Shown here: piece by piece, positions 35,486-45,832 of the stretch
Layout: the number at the start of each line of letters is the position of its first letter
Position numbering within the stretch: position 1 is the first letter of the stretch
From: Sclerotiophoma versabilis
Taxonomy: Eukaryota; Ascomycota; Dothideomycetes; Pleosporales; Didymellaceae
Direction of reading: 5' to 3'
NCBI GenBank assembly: GCA_012274445.1
Contig: JAAROD010000033.1
Location: 248,001 to 312,000 of the forward strand
Length of the DNA stretch: 64,000 nucleotides
Notes under the pieces: generated by a model
Seen by the model: the letters and a program-made list of their open reading frames with translations, nothing else
The model's database searches: none
What the model was told of the DNA's origin: nothing
Program-made: the position numbers and the translations under genes

Positions 35486-37139
35486 AAGGTACTCGAAGCA
35501 TGTCATGCATAGGCTGGTGTTGGGTGCAGGAACGGGAAGGCGTTTGAAAGAGTCGGGTAGAGGCTTGCATTCGATAGAGGAGCACAGGAGTCGGATTATC
35601 AAGATGATACACTTATATTAGATAACAAGGCGCTAATGTACATTATTACGCTTACATTGTGCTCGTAGAAGGCATGCCACAACTAATTACTAGTTTTGCG
35701 AATACTGCATGTTATTCACTACTACTAACACGTAATGCAGTGTGTTATAATAACTTTGCACTCCCTTTACAAGAAAAGAAACAAGTGCAAGTGTTATTAG
35801 ATGTATAATTTATATTTTGTAATTTAGAAAAGTAAAATTAAAAAAAATATAAAAAACTTTTATTTATTCTATTATATTCTATTCTATTGTTGCTATTAAC
35901 ACTAAACAGTAAACATAGCAGAATATAATAAAGCAGAAAGATAATAATTCATCTATGTATACATATACATTTATACATTTACATCCCCTGCGCTTAGGAC
36001 ATACTATACATACTCCTACACAGCTATACACAGCTCATACTAGCTTATATCCGAGTCGAGTCGGTACTTTGGAGATGCTGAAATGACTGCTGCGGCGATT
36101 GAAGCTAGCGACAAGTCTCGGAGCATACTCGAGTGCCTTGAAAAAGTAGACGCAAAATGCCCTGCTGCACTGCATGGGCGTTTCTAGATTTCACACACAA
36201 AGTTCATGTGGACATAGGTAATAGGTACAGGTAATTATTGTACGCGATGCTCAGGTAGGTGCGGGCGGCTTGTGCGCAGCAGGCAGCGGGAAGGCCGGCA
36301 CACATTCCGTTGAACCGATAAGTTACTAAGCTCGTCTATGTAGTGTTCGCCTATAAATACACGGGGGGAAGCGTGAACGGACTGCTAGTGCGAGAAGTTT
36401 CCAAGGACTTCTACTCTTGTAAAAGATCGCTGACTGCTCAGTGCGACAGCACACGCTAGCAGTCCGTTCATGCTACCCCTTGTTCAAATAGTTCTCGGCG
36501 ACCTCCCCACCATAAACAACCCCTGCATGTAGCCGAGTATCTCTACAACCGTAAGCCGTAGGAGCAGATTTAACGCCACCATCATCATTTCCTGCAGCAA
36601 GCAGAGCGTCAGATCTATGAGGCAAAGTTGCATTGAGTCGCCACATGATATCGATATGATGCCCTTTTCGAGCTTGTTGCTTTGCATTGGCAACGGAGAC
36701 TTCATTTCTCCAACTCATCCGAAATCCCGACTGTCTTCGAATATGTCCACAACGCATGTCCAAGTAACAGTATAGGAGATGTGGATAGATGGTCGTACAG
36801 AAAGAGGGTCTGGTATGCGGGAGGGCTTGAATGCGGGAACGCCCGCACAAAGACCTGCACGGTCTAAGGGCCCGGTCATGTCTCTGCCTTGGGGGTCTGC
36901 AGCCCCACGCGCGCCGTTCCACCAATCAGATCCGTTGAGTTCTGAGTTTTATGTGGTAGGTAACACGCGTTCCTTCGGCTCAGTTACGCCACATACACAG
37001 TAATCCCCGATCTAAGGGGCGACGTCGAACTTCCTCGGAGAAATGTACCGTCCTCCCATCTAAGTAGTACCGAACTCCCGCTTGTTCAAGCCATTGTCTA
37101 AATGGAACCGCTTCTTTGTTGATGCTAGCTTCGCTCAGC
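35486..37139. other. AT-rich intergenic boundary region
   Basis: From about 35620 to 36060 the sequence is markedly AT-rich with many TA-rich runs, unlike the flanking genes. It then returns to average composition and holds the hairpin element at 36363-36481. No convincing gene is seen. The last part contains the promoter of the Zn2Cys6 regulator. This region separates the housekeeping genes from the metabolite cluster. Confidence 0.55.
36363..36481. mobile_element. Short hairpin, MITE-like element
   Basis: The arms GCGTGAACGGACTGCTAG (36371-36388) and CTAGCAGTCCGTTCATGC (36456-36473) are inverted copies with one mismatch in 18, extended outward by matching G-rich and C-rich ends. The interior is about 67 bp and non-coding. 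A possible 5-bp direct repeat AAATA flanks the structure (36355-36359 and 36486-36490), but it does not abut the arms exactly. A non-autonomous DNA transposon is the likeliest reading; a stem-loop terminator or RNA is the alternative. Confidence 0.55.
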
Positions 37140-39477
37140 ATGGTCGAGAACGCCAGGCTTCGTAAGTTGTCATCCTCCCCAGAGGAGGGCCGAATAGCAA
37201 AGCCCATGCTAATGTTCGCCATATTCAGCGGCTCGGAGTAACAACGGGTGTTGGACGTGTCGGCTCCGGAGGAAGAAGTGCGATGAGACTCGCCCTTTTT
37301 GCTCGCCATGCATATCTCTCGAGCTAGAGTGTCATGGATACGGCCCCAGGCCGGATTGGATGGACAACGGTATTCTCCAGCGAACGCAGGCAGCAAGACT
37401 CAAACGACTGGTCAGTCAAGGTACATCAAAAAAAGGAAGACGGTCTCAACTTCCCACAAGCCAGCTCTGGCTGCCTTCACCAGGTGGCGTACGCTCCTTC
37501 TCGACAGACAGTTTAAGCTCCACCGTAGATCCGTCCCTAGTCACCGTTGATCCACACTGTAGCCTGAACTCTCGCGACGAGCTCCAACAGCAGGATGGAC
37601 AAAGTACAGACTTTGGTTCCATGTCCATGTCCATGGCCGATCACATGTTTACACTGGGAGCCCCTTCCCCAAACTCACTCGTACATCAACTTGGCACAGC
37701 TCTGCAAGACGGATTTGGAATCCCAGACAGTACCTGGGATCGAAATTTCCTGCGGCCAACTGATCATTTACTTCCGACGTCTTCTGTTTCTACAGATCCA
37801 GTCAGTCAACATATTAGCACATTCAACCGTTTCGACCAGGTTAGTAGGCTGGAATACGACCACTGTATTGATCCAGATTGGCCTGCCTATGACGGATCCT
37901 CAATGGAAGCCTGTTTCGGCCGGGATTGCTTCAATGATATGCCTTTCTCCTCTCGGAATCAGCATCCAGCATCGGTTGGATCTTCTAGGACCTCACTACT
38001 CTCACTCTCCGACTCACCAGTAATGCACAAGATCGGTAGCACCAGAGATGGCCTCTGGGCTCATAAAGACATTAACGAAAGGCCTGACTCCACTCTGAAC
38101 GATACACGGCACGACCATGTCGCCTCGCCCTCTCAAGGATCAACCTTAAGTGGCAATACCGAAGACACCTTGTTCATGCATTACCTGGACCAAGCGTTTT
38201 ATATCCAATACCCTTTTTACCGCTTCCAGAACCGACAAGGGAGAGGCTGGGTTTTAGCAATACTTCGACGAACCAAATCTGCGTATCACGCAGCCCTTGC
38301 ATTAAGCGAGCGCCATCTTCTGCCGACGTTGTTGTTGGATAAAGATGACATTGCCAACAGCCTGATCCAACTGCGTACGCAGAGCAGCTACTACGACCTA
38401 GCTATACAAAAGCTGCAGACAATGATTCTTGAGTGCCACACGTCTAATGGGCCTGCTGCTATAAAACCAAGTCTTGAGATTCTTATGACATTACTTCAGC
38501 TCTTCTTCTTTGAGGTGAGTAAAGGCAACCATAACTGACATCTTATCATTTGTCAACTTTTGTTAAAATGGCAGATTTTCAACGGTGGGCGAGAAAAATG
38601 GCACGCGCATTTACGCACAGCTTCCAAATTTATCCCGTTACTCCTCCAAGAACGCATGGCGAGGACGCCATCGCGCTCACCAGGCCTCAACTATTCAAAT
38701 GAGAGACCAGGAAAGACAACTTTCTGTCCCGAGGTCGATAGTGCATTGAAATTCCTTATCGGCTCCTTCATAGTCTTCGATATCATCGCATCGGCTTCCA
38801 CCCGCTCCGCTCCGTTCCTACCCATAAACCATATGAAAGTTGTCGACGACCTCGGGATCTCGCTAGAACCTCTTTTTGGCTTCCAGAACTCTGTCATGGC
38901 ACTTCTACTTGAAGTAGTTGCACTGGACAAATGGAAGAACGAGGCTCGGAGCGCCAACAAGCTGAGCATTGTTGACCTGGCCAAGCGCGGTGACGAAATA
39001 CAAGAGCGTCTCCGAAAGGAACTAGCTATCACAGAAAAAGCTTCATCAGAACCGCCATCCTACAGTCCACCAAGCAGTTCGATGCAAGCGCCCTCCCATC
39101 CTGTCATCAGCAAGATCTTCATCCTCGCTGCTATGACCTATCTCCACGTTGTCGTTTCAGGCCCATACCCGGCGGTTCCCGAGATCGCGAACAGTGTCGC
39201 GGAGACGATTGATGCATTCAAAAGCCTGCAAGACGCAAGCCTGTTACGCTACCTAGTGTGGCCGCTTTGCATCTCGGGTTGCCTAGCGCTCGAGCAGCAT
39301 TACGATTTCTTCCGGGATCTGATGGCCCGAGAAAGGGTAACGCCTTTGTCTACGGGAACTTGCTTCGAGGCCTTTAGCATTATGCAAGAGTGTTGGAAGG
39401 CGAGGGTCACTTCTGACGCGAGTTGCGATTGGGCGGCTATGATGAAAAGGCGCGGCTGCTATGTTTACCTTGGGTAA
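37140..39477 (+). CDS. Zn2Cys6 transcription factor, probable cluster regulator
   Basis: Three exons, 37140-37161, 37229-38514 and 38575-39477, give 736 residues. The 22-bp first exon encodes MVENARL and splices (GTAAGT, GCTAATG branch, TTCAG) into ARSNNGCWTCRLRRKKCDE, and the full zinc cluster reads C-x2-C-x6-C-x6-C-x2-C-x6-C (about residues 14-41), followed by ECHGYGPRPDWMDNG. A Ser-rich linker leads to a Fungal_trans_2 domain from about residue 330 (TLFMHYLDQAFYIQYPFYRF) to the end. A frame read from the first in-exon ATG (37360) would miss the DNA-binding domain altogether. The third-exon junction is LFFFE-IFNGGREKW. It is the leftmost gene of the candidate cluster and the natural candidate for its pathway-specific activator; that role is inferred from position only. 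Confidence 0.87.
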
Positions 39478-40073
39478 ATAGACACTAGGACATGTGTTTG
39501 GATTAAACGAGTGTTTGCAATATCGTGTGCAAAGTTTTTTTTTTTTTTTTTTTTTTTCCTCTGCTTGGAAAATAATCACGTCGCAAAGCCATCATCATAG
39601 TCACAGCTACACTATGCTGATGACGATAGTCGCTACAGTATGGCAATCCATGGACTGTAGAAGTCGTTTGCATCTTCTGCAGCTACACAATCTGCAGCCC
39701 ATATTACGGTGTGTTGCAGTTGCAACCACCGGCTGAATGTGACAATGCACAGATGACCATCCAAGGTATAGTGGCAGCTGAGCTTACGTTGAGTCACTAA
39801 GCTTACTTTCTAGCTTCTGGCCCCACAAGGCGACTGAGCTCGTCATCAAAGGCACGGAGAGAGGAATTTCACGCAATAAGTGGGGTAGGAAACTGGCCGT
39901 GACTCGTTTAGCTCTACTCGTTTTGTGTCAAGTTCCACGTCCGTCAGGCAGTATGTATACCTTGTGCATGGTTCGAGCTGCTCTGTTGAAGATAGTAGGA
40001 AATCCAACTCTAGAGATGCAAGGGCCTGTGGGACGGGCACATGACGTTGTTTCTAAGCTACACTGTATTGCAT
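39478..40073. other. Convergent 3' region with poly-T tract
   Basis: The regulator (plus) and the amidase (minus) end toward each other. A run of 23 T lies at 39535-39557. No gene is visible. Confidence 0.5.
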
Positions 40074-41807
40074 CTATGATGTCTGCTTTAGAAGGCCATC
40101 GATATATGCCATCGCTTGATAGAGCCTCCTCTCTTGTAAACGCGGAGCGACAATCTGAACAGACAGCTTTGTGTTGAGATATACGGATCTGTCCACGGTT
40201 TGGGTATTCCCTGTTTGTAGAAGCGGAGTGATCAGCCTCGTCATCTGAGCCGAAGGCATCATTAAGAAGGAAAGTGAAGAGGCCTTGCTGAACTTACATA
40301 GCTCCCTGTTTCTCTTATCCCAGCCTCCAAGATCTATTGTTCCGGATGGTATTTCATCCTCCATGTCCCTCTTTGTGAAGTCTCGCACTGGGAGGGTTGC
40401 AGCCGGATAGTCTAACAACACGAATGCGCTGGTGTACCCAACACCGTTCCATCTATCGATTTCGGGCACGGGATGCGGGGCAACTGGAGTGATTAGTGCG
40501 TCAATAGTTCTACCCTTGCCATCCTTCCAGATTCCCAACATTTCTTTCTCTAACGCCGTTTTCCTGACATGTAGATCACGAACCTGAGACAAATCCATGG
40601 GGACACGCCGCTTCAGTCGGGTACTTAGCCAGGGAATGAGAGGTTCCTCAGTCTCGTCAAGAAGATCGAACGTGTGATTGTGACCTCCAATGGAGAAGAA
40701 TGCGTTAGCGAGTGATTGGCATTGTTTGAATGATGGGGCTGAGACTTCCACAACCTCAGTACCGCTCTGACGGAGCTTGTGCACCACCTCATCGAGAAGC
40801 TTAGTGATGGGTGGAAGGGGAGTCGTAATGCCATCAGTTCTCAGGACGCCGAATAGAGGCTTCGCCCCAAGCTCACCTTGGCTGGCCCACGTTCCAAAGG
40901 CGACTCTGGGTTCCTCTTCCCAAGGCTTTGCGTCGGCAATAGTCTTCAAAAATAACTCGCAGTCCCTTGCGCTTGTTGCCATCGGTCCCGCACTACCTCG
41001 CAGTCCTACGTCTTCTGTCCCAGGCAGTTGCCCGATCTCCTGGCCAGAAAATGGGATCCGTTGTGAACTCGGTTTGATGCTATAAAGGCCATTACACATG
41101 GCAGGTATCCGTATAGAGCCGCCAATGTCTGTGCCAACTCCTAGGACACTACCTCTCATTGCGAGCAACGCACCTTCACCCCCACTGCTACCGCCTGCAG
41201 TAACAAGTGTGTTCAGCGGGTTCAAGGTACGACCGAAGATATGGTTGTTTGAGTCCAAGGCCATGAGTGTTTGCGAAACATTCGTTTTGCAGTATAGCAC
41301 TGCGCCTTGCTCGAGAAGCATATTTACCAAGGCCGCGTTTTCGTTTGCGGGTCTTTCCGCAAGACTGGTCATTCCAATCGAGGAGTCGTATCCTTCAATG
41401 TTGAACGTGTCCTTCAGGGAAATAGGAATTCCATGTAGCGGCCCTCGGGTTTTCCCCGTTCTCCTCTGCTCTGCGTCGAGCGCCCGCGCTTGCTCAATGG
41501 CAGGAAGGAACAAGATTTCAGAGAGGCAGTTGGTGAGTTGCTGGGCAATTGCCGCGCGTTTGCAGAAGGCTATCGTCACGACTTCGGAGGTGAGCTTCCG
41601 GGAATGAATGAGTTGGGAGAGAGCTGTTGCATCGTGGAAAGATGTTATGGCGAGCTCGGTTGTTGTTAGGATGTTGCTTTCGGAAACCAACGGGCGAAGG
41701 TCGAGAGGAAGCGGGCGCGTAGATGCGCGGAGCAGCCAGCCTCTAGGAATGAGTGATTGGAGGGTGTTACGCTTTCGGTTAGAGATGATTCGATAGACTT
41801 GAGTCAT
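40074..41807 (-). CDS. Amidase-signature (AS) family hydrolase
   Basis: Two exons, 41807-40298 and 40210-40074, give 548 residues. AS enzymes hydrolyse or transfer acyl groups of amides with a Ser-cisSer-Lys triad. All three are visible: K132 in ISLKDTF, cis-Ser S207 in GGSSGGEGA, nucleophile S231 in GTDIGGSIRIPA. The C-terminus has the usual SVQIVAPRLQERRL. The intron is 87 bp, a multiple of three with no stop, so an unspliced 577-residue form also reads through; splicing (GTAAGT, AAACAG) gives NRELW-NTQTVDRSVY, closer to the family. An upstream in-frame ATG (41885) would add 26 residues. In the cluster it could hydrolyse or form an amide on the peptide product or give self-protection; neither is shown. 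Confidence 0.88.
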   Translation of the reverse strand: MTQVYRIISNRKRNTLQSLIPRGWLLRASTRPLPLDLRPLVSESNILTTTELAITSFHDATALSQLIHSRKLTSEVVTIAFCKRAAIAQQLTNCLSEILFLPAIEQARALDAEQRRTGKTRGPLHGIPISLKDTFNIEGYDSSIGMTSLAERPANENAALVNMLLEQGAVLYCKTNVSQTLMALDSNNHIFGRTLNPLNTLVTAGGSSGGEGALLAMRGSVLGVGTDIGGSIRIPAMCNGLYSIKPSSQRIPFSGQEIGQLPGTEDVGLRGSAGPMATSARDCELFLKTIADAKPWEEEPRVAFGTWASQGELGAKPLFGVLRTDGITTPLPPITKLLDEVVHKLRQSGTEVVEVSAPSFKQCQSLANAFFSIGGHNHTFDLLDETEEPLIPWLSTRLKRRVPMDLSQVRDLHVRKTALEKEMLGIWKDGKGRTIDALITPVAPHPVPEIDRWNGVGYTSAFVLLDYPAATLPVRDFTKRDMEDEIPSGTIDLGGWDKRNRELCKFSKASSLSFLMMPSAQMTRLITPLLQTGNTQTVDRSVYLNTKLSVQIVAPRLQERRLYQAMAYIDGLLKQTS

Positions 41808-42299
41808 CTTGGACTTGTTGAAGCGCAGGTGCGAAGGAGGGTTCCCTAGCGCAGATTTGTATACGTAGAAGTGGAGGCAAACCAAAATGACTGGCCATGA
41901 GCACGGTTATGCCTACAGCCTCCAGTCCAGACTATATCTCTTTTTGATTACCCCGCTAAGTGGGGCCGTTCAATGCTTTACTGTAAAAGCAAGACAGTCA
42001 AACTTGATTAGCTGTTCACATGACACGTTATGTCAGTGTCTTAACATTGGAACTCGCAAGCTTCGGAGTGCTGCTAAAATCTTCCAGGGCAAGAGGTTAT
42101 GCTTCGTAAGGGTAGTCTCGTAAAGATTATTGAAACATCTCAATAACCAATCTTCATATTCAATGAACGGTTCGCTTTAGATATCAGGTAGATCTTGAAT
42201 GCTGTGTATTCCACAGTGTTTTCTGCCGCCGTAAAGTCTGGGGCCGAGTGGTATGCAACACAGCCGTACCATTGTTCTTATTTTGCTATAAATGAATAC
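41808..42299. other. Intergenic, amidase promoter
   Basis: The 492 bp between the amidase start and the stop of the CMD-like gene on the same strand hold the amidase promoter. Nothing else is seen. Confidence 0.5.
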
Positions 42300-42977
42300 T
42301 CAGACCGTAGTCGTCATTTCTTTCTGCGCAGCTACCGCTTTTACTCCCAAATCCGCCTCGTTTTTGGTTATGTTAGTCTTGATCGCCTGCTCCAACCCTG
42401 GTATTGGCATATCTTTCTGAACAGCCAAACTTCTCGTCAAGCGCGCAATCATGGAATAAAATCCCAGAACGATGAAAAGTTCCACCACCTCATCATCCGT
42501 CATTAGAGACTGCGCCCATCGAATTGTTTCCTCTTTGTTAGTCCACGTGGCAACAGATTCATCCACCAGAGTAATGATACATTGTTGGCGTTCAGACCAA
42601 ACCTGCATTGCGAAGAGCTCTTCTGCTTTCAAGCCTTTGCGAAGTGCTTCAATCTTCTCGTCGCCCATCCCGTTTACGCGGGAGACAGGTTCGTTAATAC
42701 CGAACAAGTACTCGGCGCCGACGGTGCTCGTCATACGTAGAACAACGAGTTGGTAGTCAAGAATCTGGATTGTTCGCGTTTTGCCGTCTAAGAGCGCGTT
42801 CAGAGTGTCCATAATGGGTGGGAAGAGGCCTCTTGATCTGGCAAACAGATTGAAGACGTTGCGTTTGATTGAGAAGTTTCGCAGGATCTCTGCATTGCGC
42901 TCCAGAGAGGGGTCGCCTGGATTGATCATGTCGATCCCCTCAATTAGAGGCTGGCTGCGTGCTGCTTGTGTCTCCAT
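42300..42977 (-). CDS. Carboxymuconolactone-decarboxylase (AhpD)-like protein
   Basis: A single exon of 225 residues starting METQAARSQPLIEG. The fold pattern is the all-helical AhpD/CMD type: a central helix with RTIQILDYQLVVLRMTSTVGAEYLFGINEPV corresponds to the block that usually holds the ExxxxxxxxxCxxC/H motif. Here E and an aromatic are present but no CxxC pair is seen, so peroxidase activity is unlikely. Near the C-terminus, TDDEVVELFIVLGFYSMIARL is the second typical helix pair. Such proteins recur in fungal metabolite clusters, where some catalyse decarboxylation, ring-forming or isomerisation steps. Only 457 bp separate its ATG from that of the divergent MFS gene, which suggests co-regulation. 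The function here is open. Confidence 0.82.
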   Translation of the reverse strand: METQAARSQPLIEGIDMINPGDPSLERNAEILRNFSIKRNVFNLFARSRGLFPPIMDTLNALLDGKTRTIQILDYQLVVLRMTSTVGAEYLFGINEPVSRVNGMGDEKIEALRKGLKAEELFAMQVWSERQQCIITLVDESVATWTNKEETIRWAQSLMTDDEVVELFIVLGFYSMIARLTRSLAVQKDMPIPGLEQAIKTNITKNEADLGVKAVAAQKEMTTTV

Positions 42978-43434
42978 TGCGCCGGAAATGATGGGATAGT
43001 TCGAGAAGGAATTGGTGTGGACGAAGGTGTGTTTGCACAGCTAGGTAAGATCAGCGAAGTGCTCGTCAGGCAGTTGTGATGTGACGCTGCTCATCAAAAG
43101 TAATCCGGCACCGACGTAACACTGAACCTTCGTGTCTGCAAGAATGTCCAAGCTCAAGACCATGGGCGGTTACGCTAAGAGTCGCGGTAACGCTAAGCGA
43201 AAATGGCTAAGCGTTCCCGCCCACAGCTCAAATGCCAGGGCGGTCCTTTCACTCGGACGCTCTCTATGGTTTGTCATCGAGGATGGTTCTGCGTCTACTC
43301 AATTTCCTCTTTCTTTCCTCTTTTTTCACCTTCCTGTAGTGTCATTGCTGGTTACAATTCCTACAATCTTGTCCTTTCACTCTCCCTCTCTGCGTCCTGC
43401 CTCTCTCCTTGCCTTGAGGCACACAACAGCCACA
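42978..43434. promoter_or_regulatory. Shared divergent promoter, CMD-like / MFS
   Basis: The 457-bp interval between divergent ATGs contains CGGCACCG near 43108-43116, an inverted CGG-N2-CCG of the type bound by Zn2Cys6 dimers, though this spacing is tighter than most known sites. The MFS side ends in a long CT-rich 5' UTR-like tract (about 43300-43420). Confidence 0.4.
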
Positions 43435-45075
43435 ATGGAGCCTCCGAAAACCGCAGAAAAATCAGATGCAATTGCTACGGACTTTGGCCGGGAAGATAAA
43501 GCCCCTACTCCTGATTCAGCACAACCGACCCGCGACATCGCTGGTTGGAAATGGGTAGTCGTCGTGCTGGCTATCTATAGCTCGCAGTTCCTTTTCGCCC
43601 TCGACCAAACCATCGTAGCCAATGTTCAGCCCGTAATCGTTGCGCAGTTCTCCGCCGTGGAAAAGCTTGCCTGGATCAGCGTTGCCTTCTTGATAGGTGG
43701 CGTTGGAACCAACTTGGTCTGGGGCAAGATCTATGCTCAGTTCAACGTCAAGTGGACTTACATCCTTTCCGTATTCGTATTTGAAGTCGGGTCTGCTATC
43801 TGCGGCGCCGCTCCGAACATCGACAGCTTGATCATTGGCCGCGCTATTTGTGGAGTTTCCGGAGCTGGCATGTACGTTGGTCTTATGACACAGCTCGCCG
43901 TCACAACCACAATACAAGAACGGCCAACCTACGTTGGCGGTGCTGGATTAGTCTGGGGTATTGGTACGGTTTTGGGACCCATTATTGGTGGTGCCTTCAC
44001 GGACTCATCCGCCACCTGGCGTTGGTCATTCTATATCAACCTCTGCGTTGGCGCTCTTTGCGCCCCTGTCTACCTGTTCCTCCTGCCTAGCAGTGACCCG
44101 CGCCCCGGAGCCTCCTATGCTGATCGCTGCCGCGAGATCGATTATGTCGGAAGCATTCTCATGATCGGCGCCTCAGTCACCGGCGTCATGGCCGTTTCAT
44201 TCGGTGGAGTCATGTTCGCGTGGAATTCAGGCACAATCATTGGTCTGTTCTGTGCCTCTGGCTTACTGTTCATCCTGCTTGGTGTGCAGCAGTCGTTTCT
44301 ATTTTTTACGACCCTCGCCCGTCGCATAGTACCCCTGGAATTTTTCAGGAGTCGCACCATTCTGATCCTATTCGCTGTCACTTCTGCCGCTGGAACTTGC
44401 GTCTTTCTACCTATCTACATGGCGCCTATCTACTTCCAATTCACTCGTGGAGATGGAGCACTCGAATCTGGCGTTCGGCTTCTACCTTTCATCTTGGTAA
44501 TGATCTTTGCTGTCATTGCCAACGGTGCGTTCCTGTCCAAAGTTGGTTACTACATGCCTTGGTATCTCGCCGGAGGTATTTTGATCATTATAGGAGGAGC
44601 CCTCATGTACACAGTGGATGCTTCTACATCCGTCTCCAACATCTATGGATACACTGTCCTTATCGGGTTGGGTGTTGGACTCTTCTCGCAGGCATCATTC
44701 TCGGTTGCACAGGCTGTGACCAAGCCTGAATTGATTCCAGCTTCAATTGGCTTCATTTCAACTGCCCAAATCCTTGGCATCACACTGGCTCTCGCAATCG
44801 CCAACGCAATGTTTCTCAACGAAAGTGAGAAGGGAATCCAGGCCATCTTAACCGACACTCCAACCTCGGAAATCCAACAGGTTATTGCCGGAACCGGGTC
44901 AAAGCTCTTCCAGAGTCTTTCTCCGGCTGTTCGGAAGCAGGTGTTAGACGTAATTGTTCATTCATCAAGCGCTACTTATGCTTTGGTCATTGCAGCTGGA
45001 GCTTTGGTGGTTGTCTTAAGCTTGTTTCTGAAGAGGGAGAAGCTTTTCGTTGCGCCCACAGCTATCGGTGCCTGA
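43435..45075 (+). CDS. MFS exporter, DHA2-type (14-TM)
   Basis: A single exon of 546 residues. The start MEPPKTAEKSDAI is preferred over an in-frame ATG 303 bp upstream, because the upstream residues are encoded by a CT-rich leader and the ATG at 43435 has a good CACA context. The first membrane helix (WVVVVLAIYSSQFLFALDQT) carries the LDxTIV motif of DHA2 drug:proton antiporters, followed by WISVAFLIGG and GRAICGVSGAGMYVG (motif C-like). About 14 hydrophobic segments run to the C-terminal VIAAGALVVVLSLFLKR. It would sit in the plasma or vacuolar membrane and export the cluster product or a toxic intermediate. It is divergent to the CMD-like gene and lies upstream of the NRPS on the same strand. 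Confidence 0.93.
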   Translation: MEPPKTAEKSDAIATDFGREDKAPTPDSAQPTRDIAGWKWVVVVLAIYSSQFLFALDQTIVANVQPVIVAQFSAVEKLAWISVAFLIGGVGTNLVWGKIYAQFNVKWTYILSVFVFEVGSAICGAAPNIDSLIIGRAICGVSGAGMYVGLMTQLAVTTTIQERPTYVGGAGLVWGIGTVLGPIIGGAFTDSSATWRWSFYINLCVGALCAPVYLFLLPSSDPRPGASYADRCREIDYVGSILMIGASVTGVMAVSFGGVMFAWNSGTIIGLFCASGLLFILLGVQQSFLFFTTLARRIVPLEFFRSRTILILFAVTSAAGTCVFLPIYMAPIYFQFTRGDGALESGVRLLPFILVMIFAVIANGAFLSKVGYYMPWYLAGGILIIIGGALMYTVDASTSVSNIYGYTVLIGLGVGLFSQASFSVAQAVTKPELIPASIGFISTAQILGITLALAIANAMFLNESEKGIQAILTDTPTSEIQQVIAGTGSKLFQSLSPAVRKQVLDVIVHSSSATYALVIAAGALVVVLSLFLKREKLFVAPTAIGA

Positions 45076-45832
45076 TATTGTCTCTGAGCGCGCGTTAAGG
45101 GATTATGACCACATAGTCTCACTTCGACCGTTTTACCTGAACACAGACCACAGACCACAAGAAGAGGTGCAGAGACACAGCTTCATCTCATTTGATGCCA
45201 GAAGTTACCTTCCATTTACAGCCTTCTTATCAGACTGGCAAAAAGTTGCAATAATAAGATACACTTCCCACTTTAAACCTGTTTGCGCATGGAAATTTTT
45301 GAAACTTGATCGTATCGTGAATGTCGGCCCGGGGCAAAATAAACTACAGCCCAGCGGCGCACGCTGTATCAGCGAATCTTACATCCTTGTAACTGCATAT
45401 TTAGAAAAGAAGGGTTAGCTTTGCCGCCGGCTTCGTGTCATCCCAGGCGCTGCGCGCAACGGAAAGATTTCTTCTAGCTCTGGCGCCAATAGCTGATATT
45501 GGTAATTCGACAATTTATTCGTATTTGTTGGGGCCTTAGGAGCGCTTAGTGTGCGCACTGCGAGATACTATTCCCGAGTTCAATCGCTGCGGGTGTATCT
45601 TCTCGACCTTTTCCCGAAAAGGTTCATGCATGTCGGTTTCCTAAACGAGAAGGTACTTCTTGAGCGGCTACAGTCTTCTGTTACCAATTGTCAAACCAAC
45701 TTGGTATGCAGGGACAGCATAGCGCGAGACTATATCTAGAGACGCTAATGATACCATAAGACAAGCTCACCAAACTTCAAACGCCCGGAAGAGTTGCATC
45801 AGGTTCAGAATTTTCGATGATGGAGTCATTAG
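45076..45832. promoter_or_regulatory. NRPS upstream region
   Basis: The 757 bp between the MFS stop and the NRPS ATG hold the MFS 3' UTR and the NRPS promoter. No gene is visible, and no clear inverted CGG pair was found. Confidence 0.45.

Noticed and set aside
36473..36925. 150-codon minus-strand frame left of the regulator
   Set aside because: No motif, overlaps the hairpin element, and composition is not protein-like.
36980..37396. 138-codon minus-strand frame
   Set aside because: Antisense to the exon that encodes the Zn2Cys6 motif, which is clearly the real coding strand.
43132..43434. 101-residue N-terminal extension of the MFS protein
   Set aside because: Encoded by a CT-rich leader; adds a hydrophobic segment not found in DHA2 proteins.
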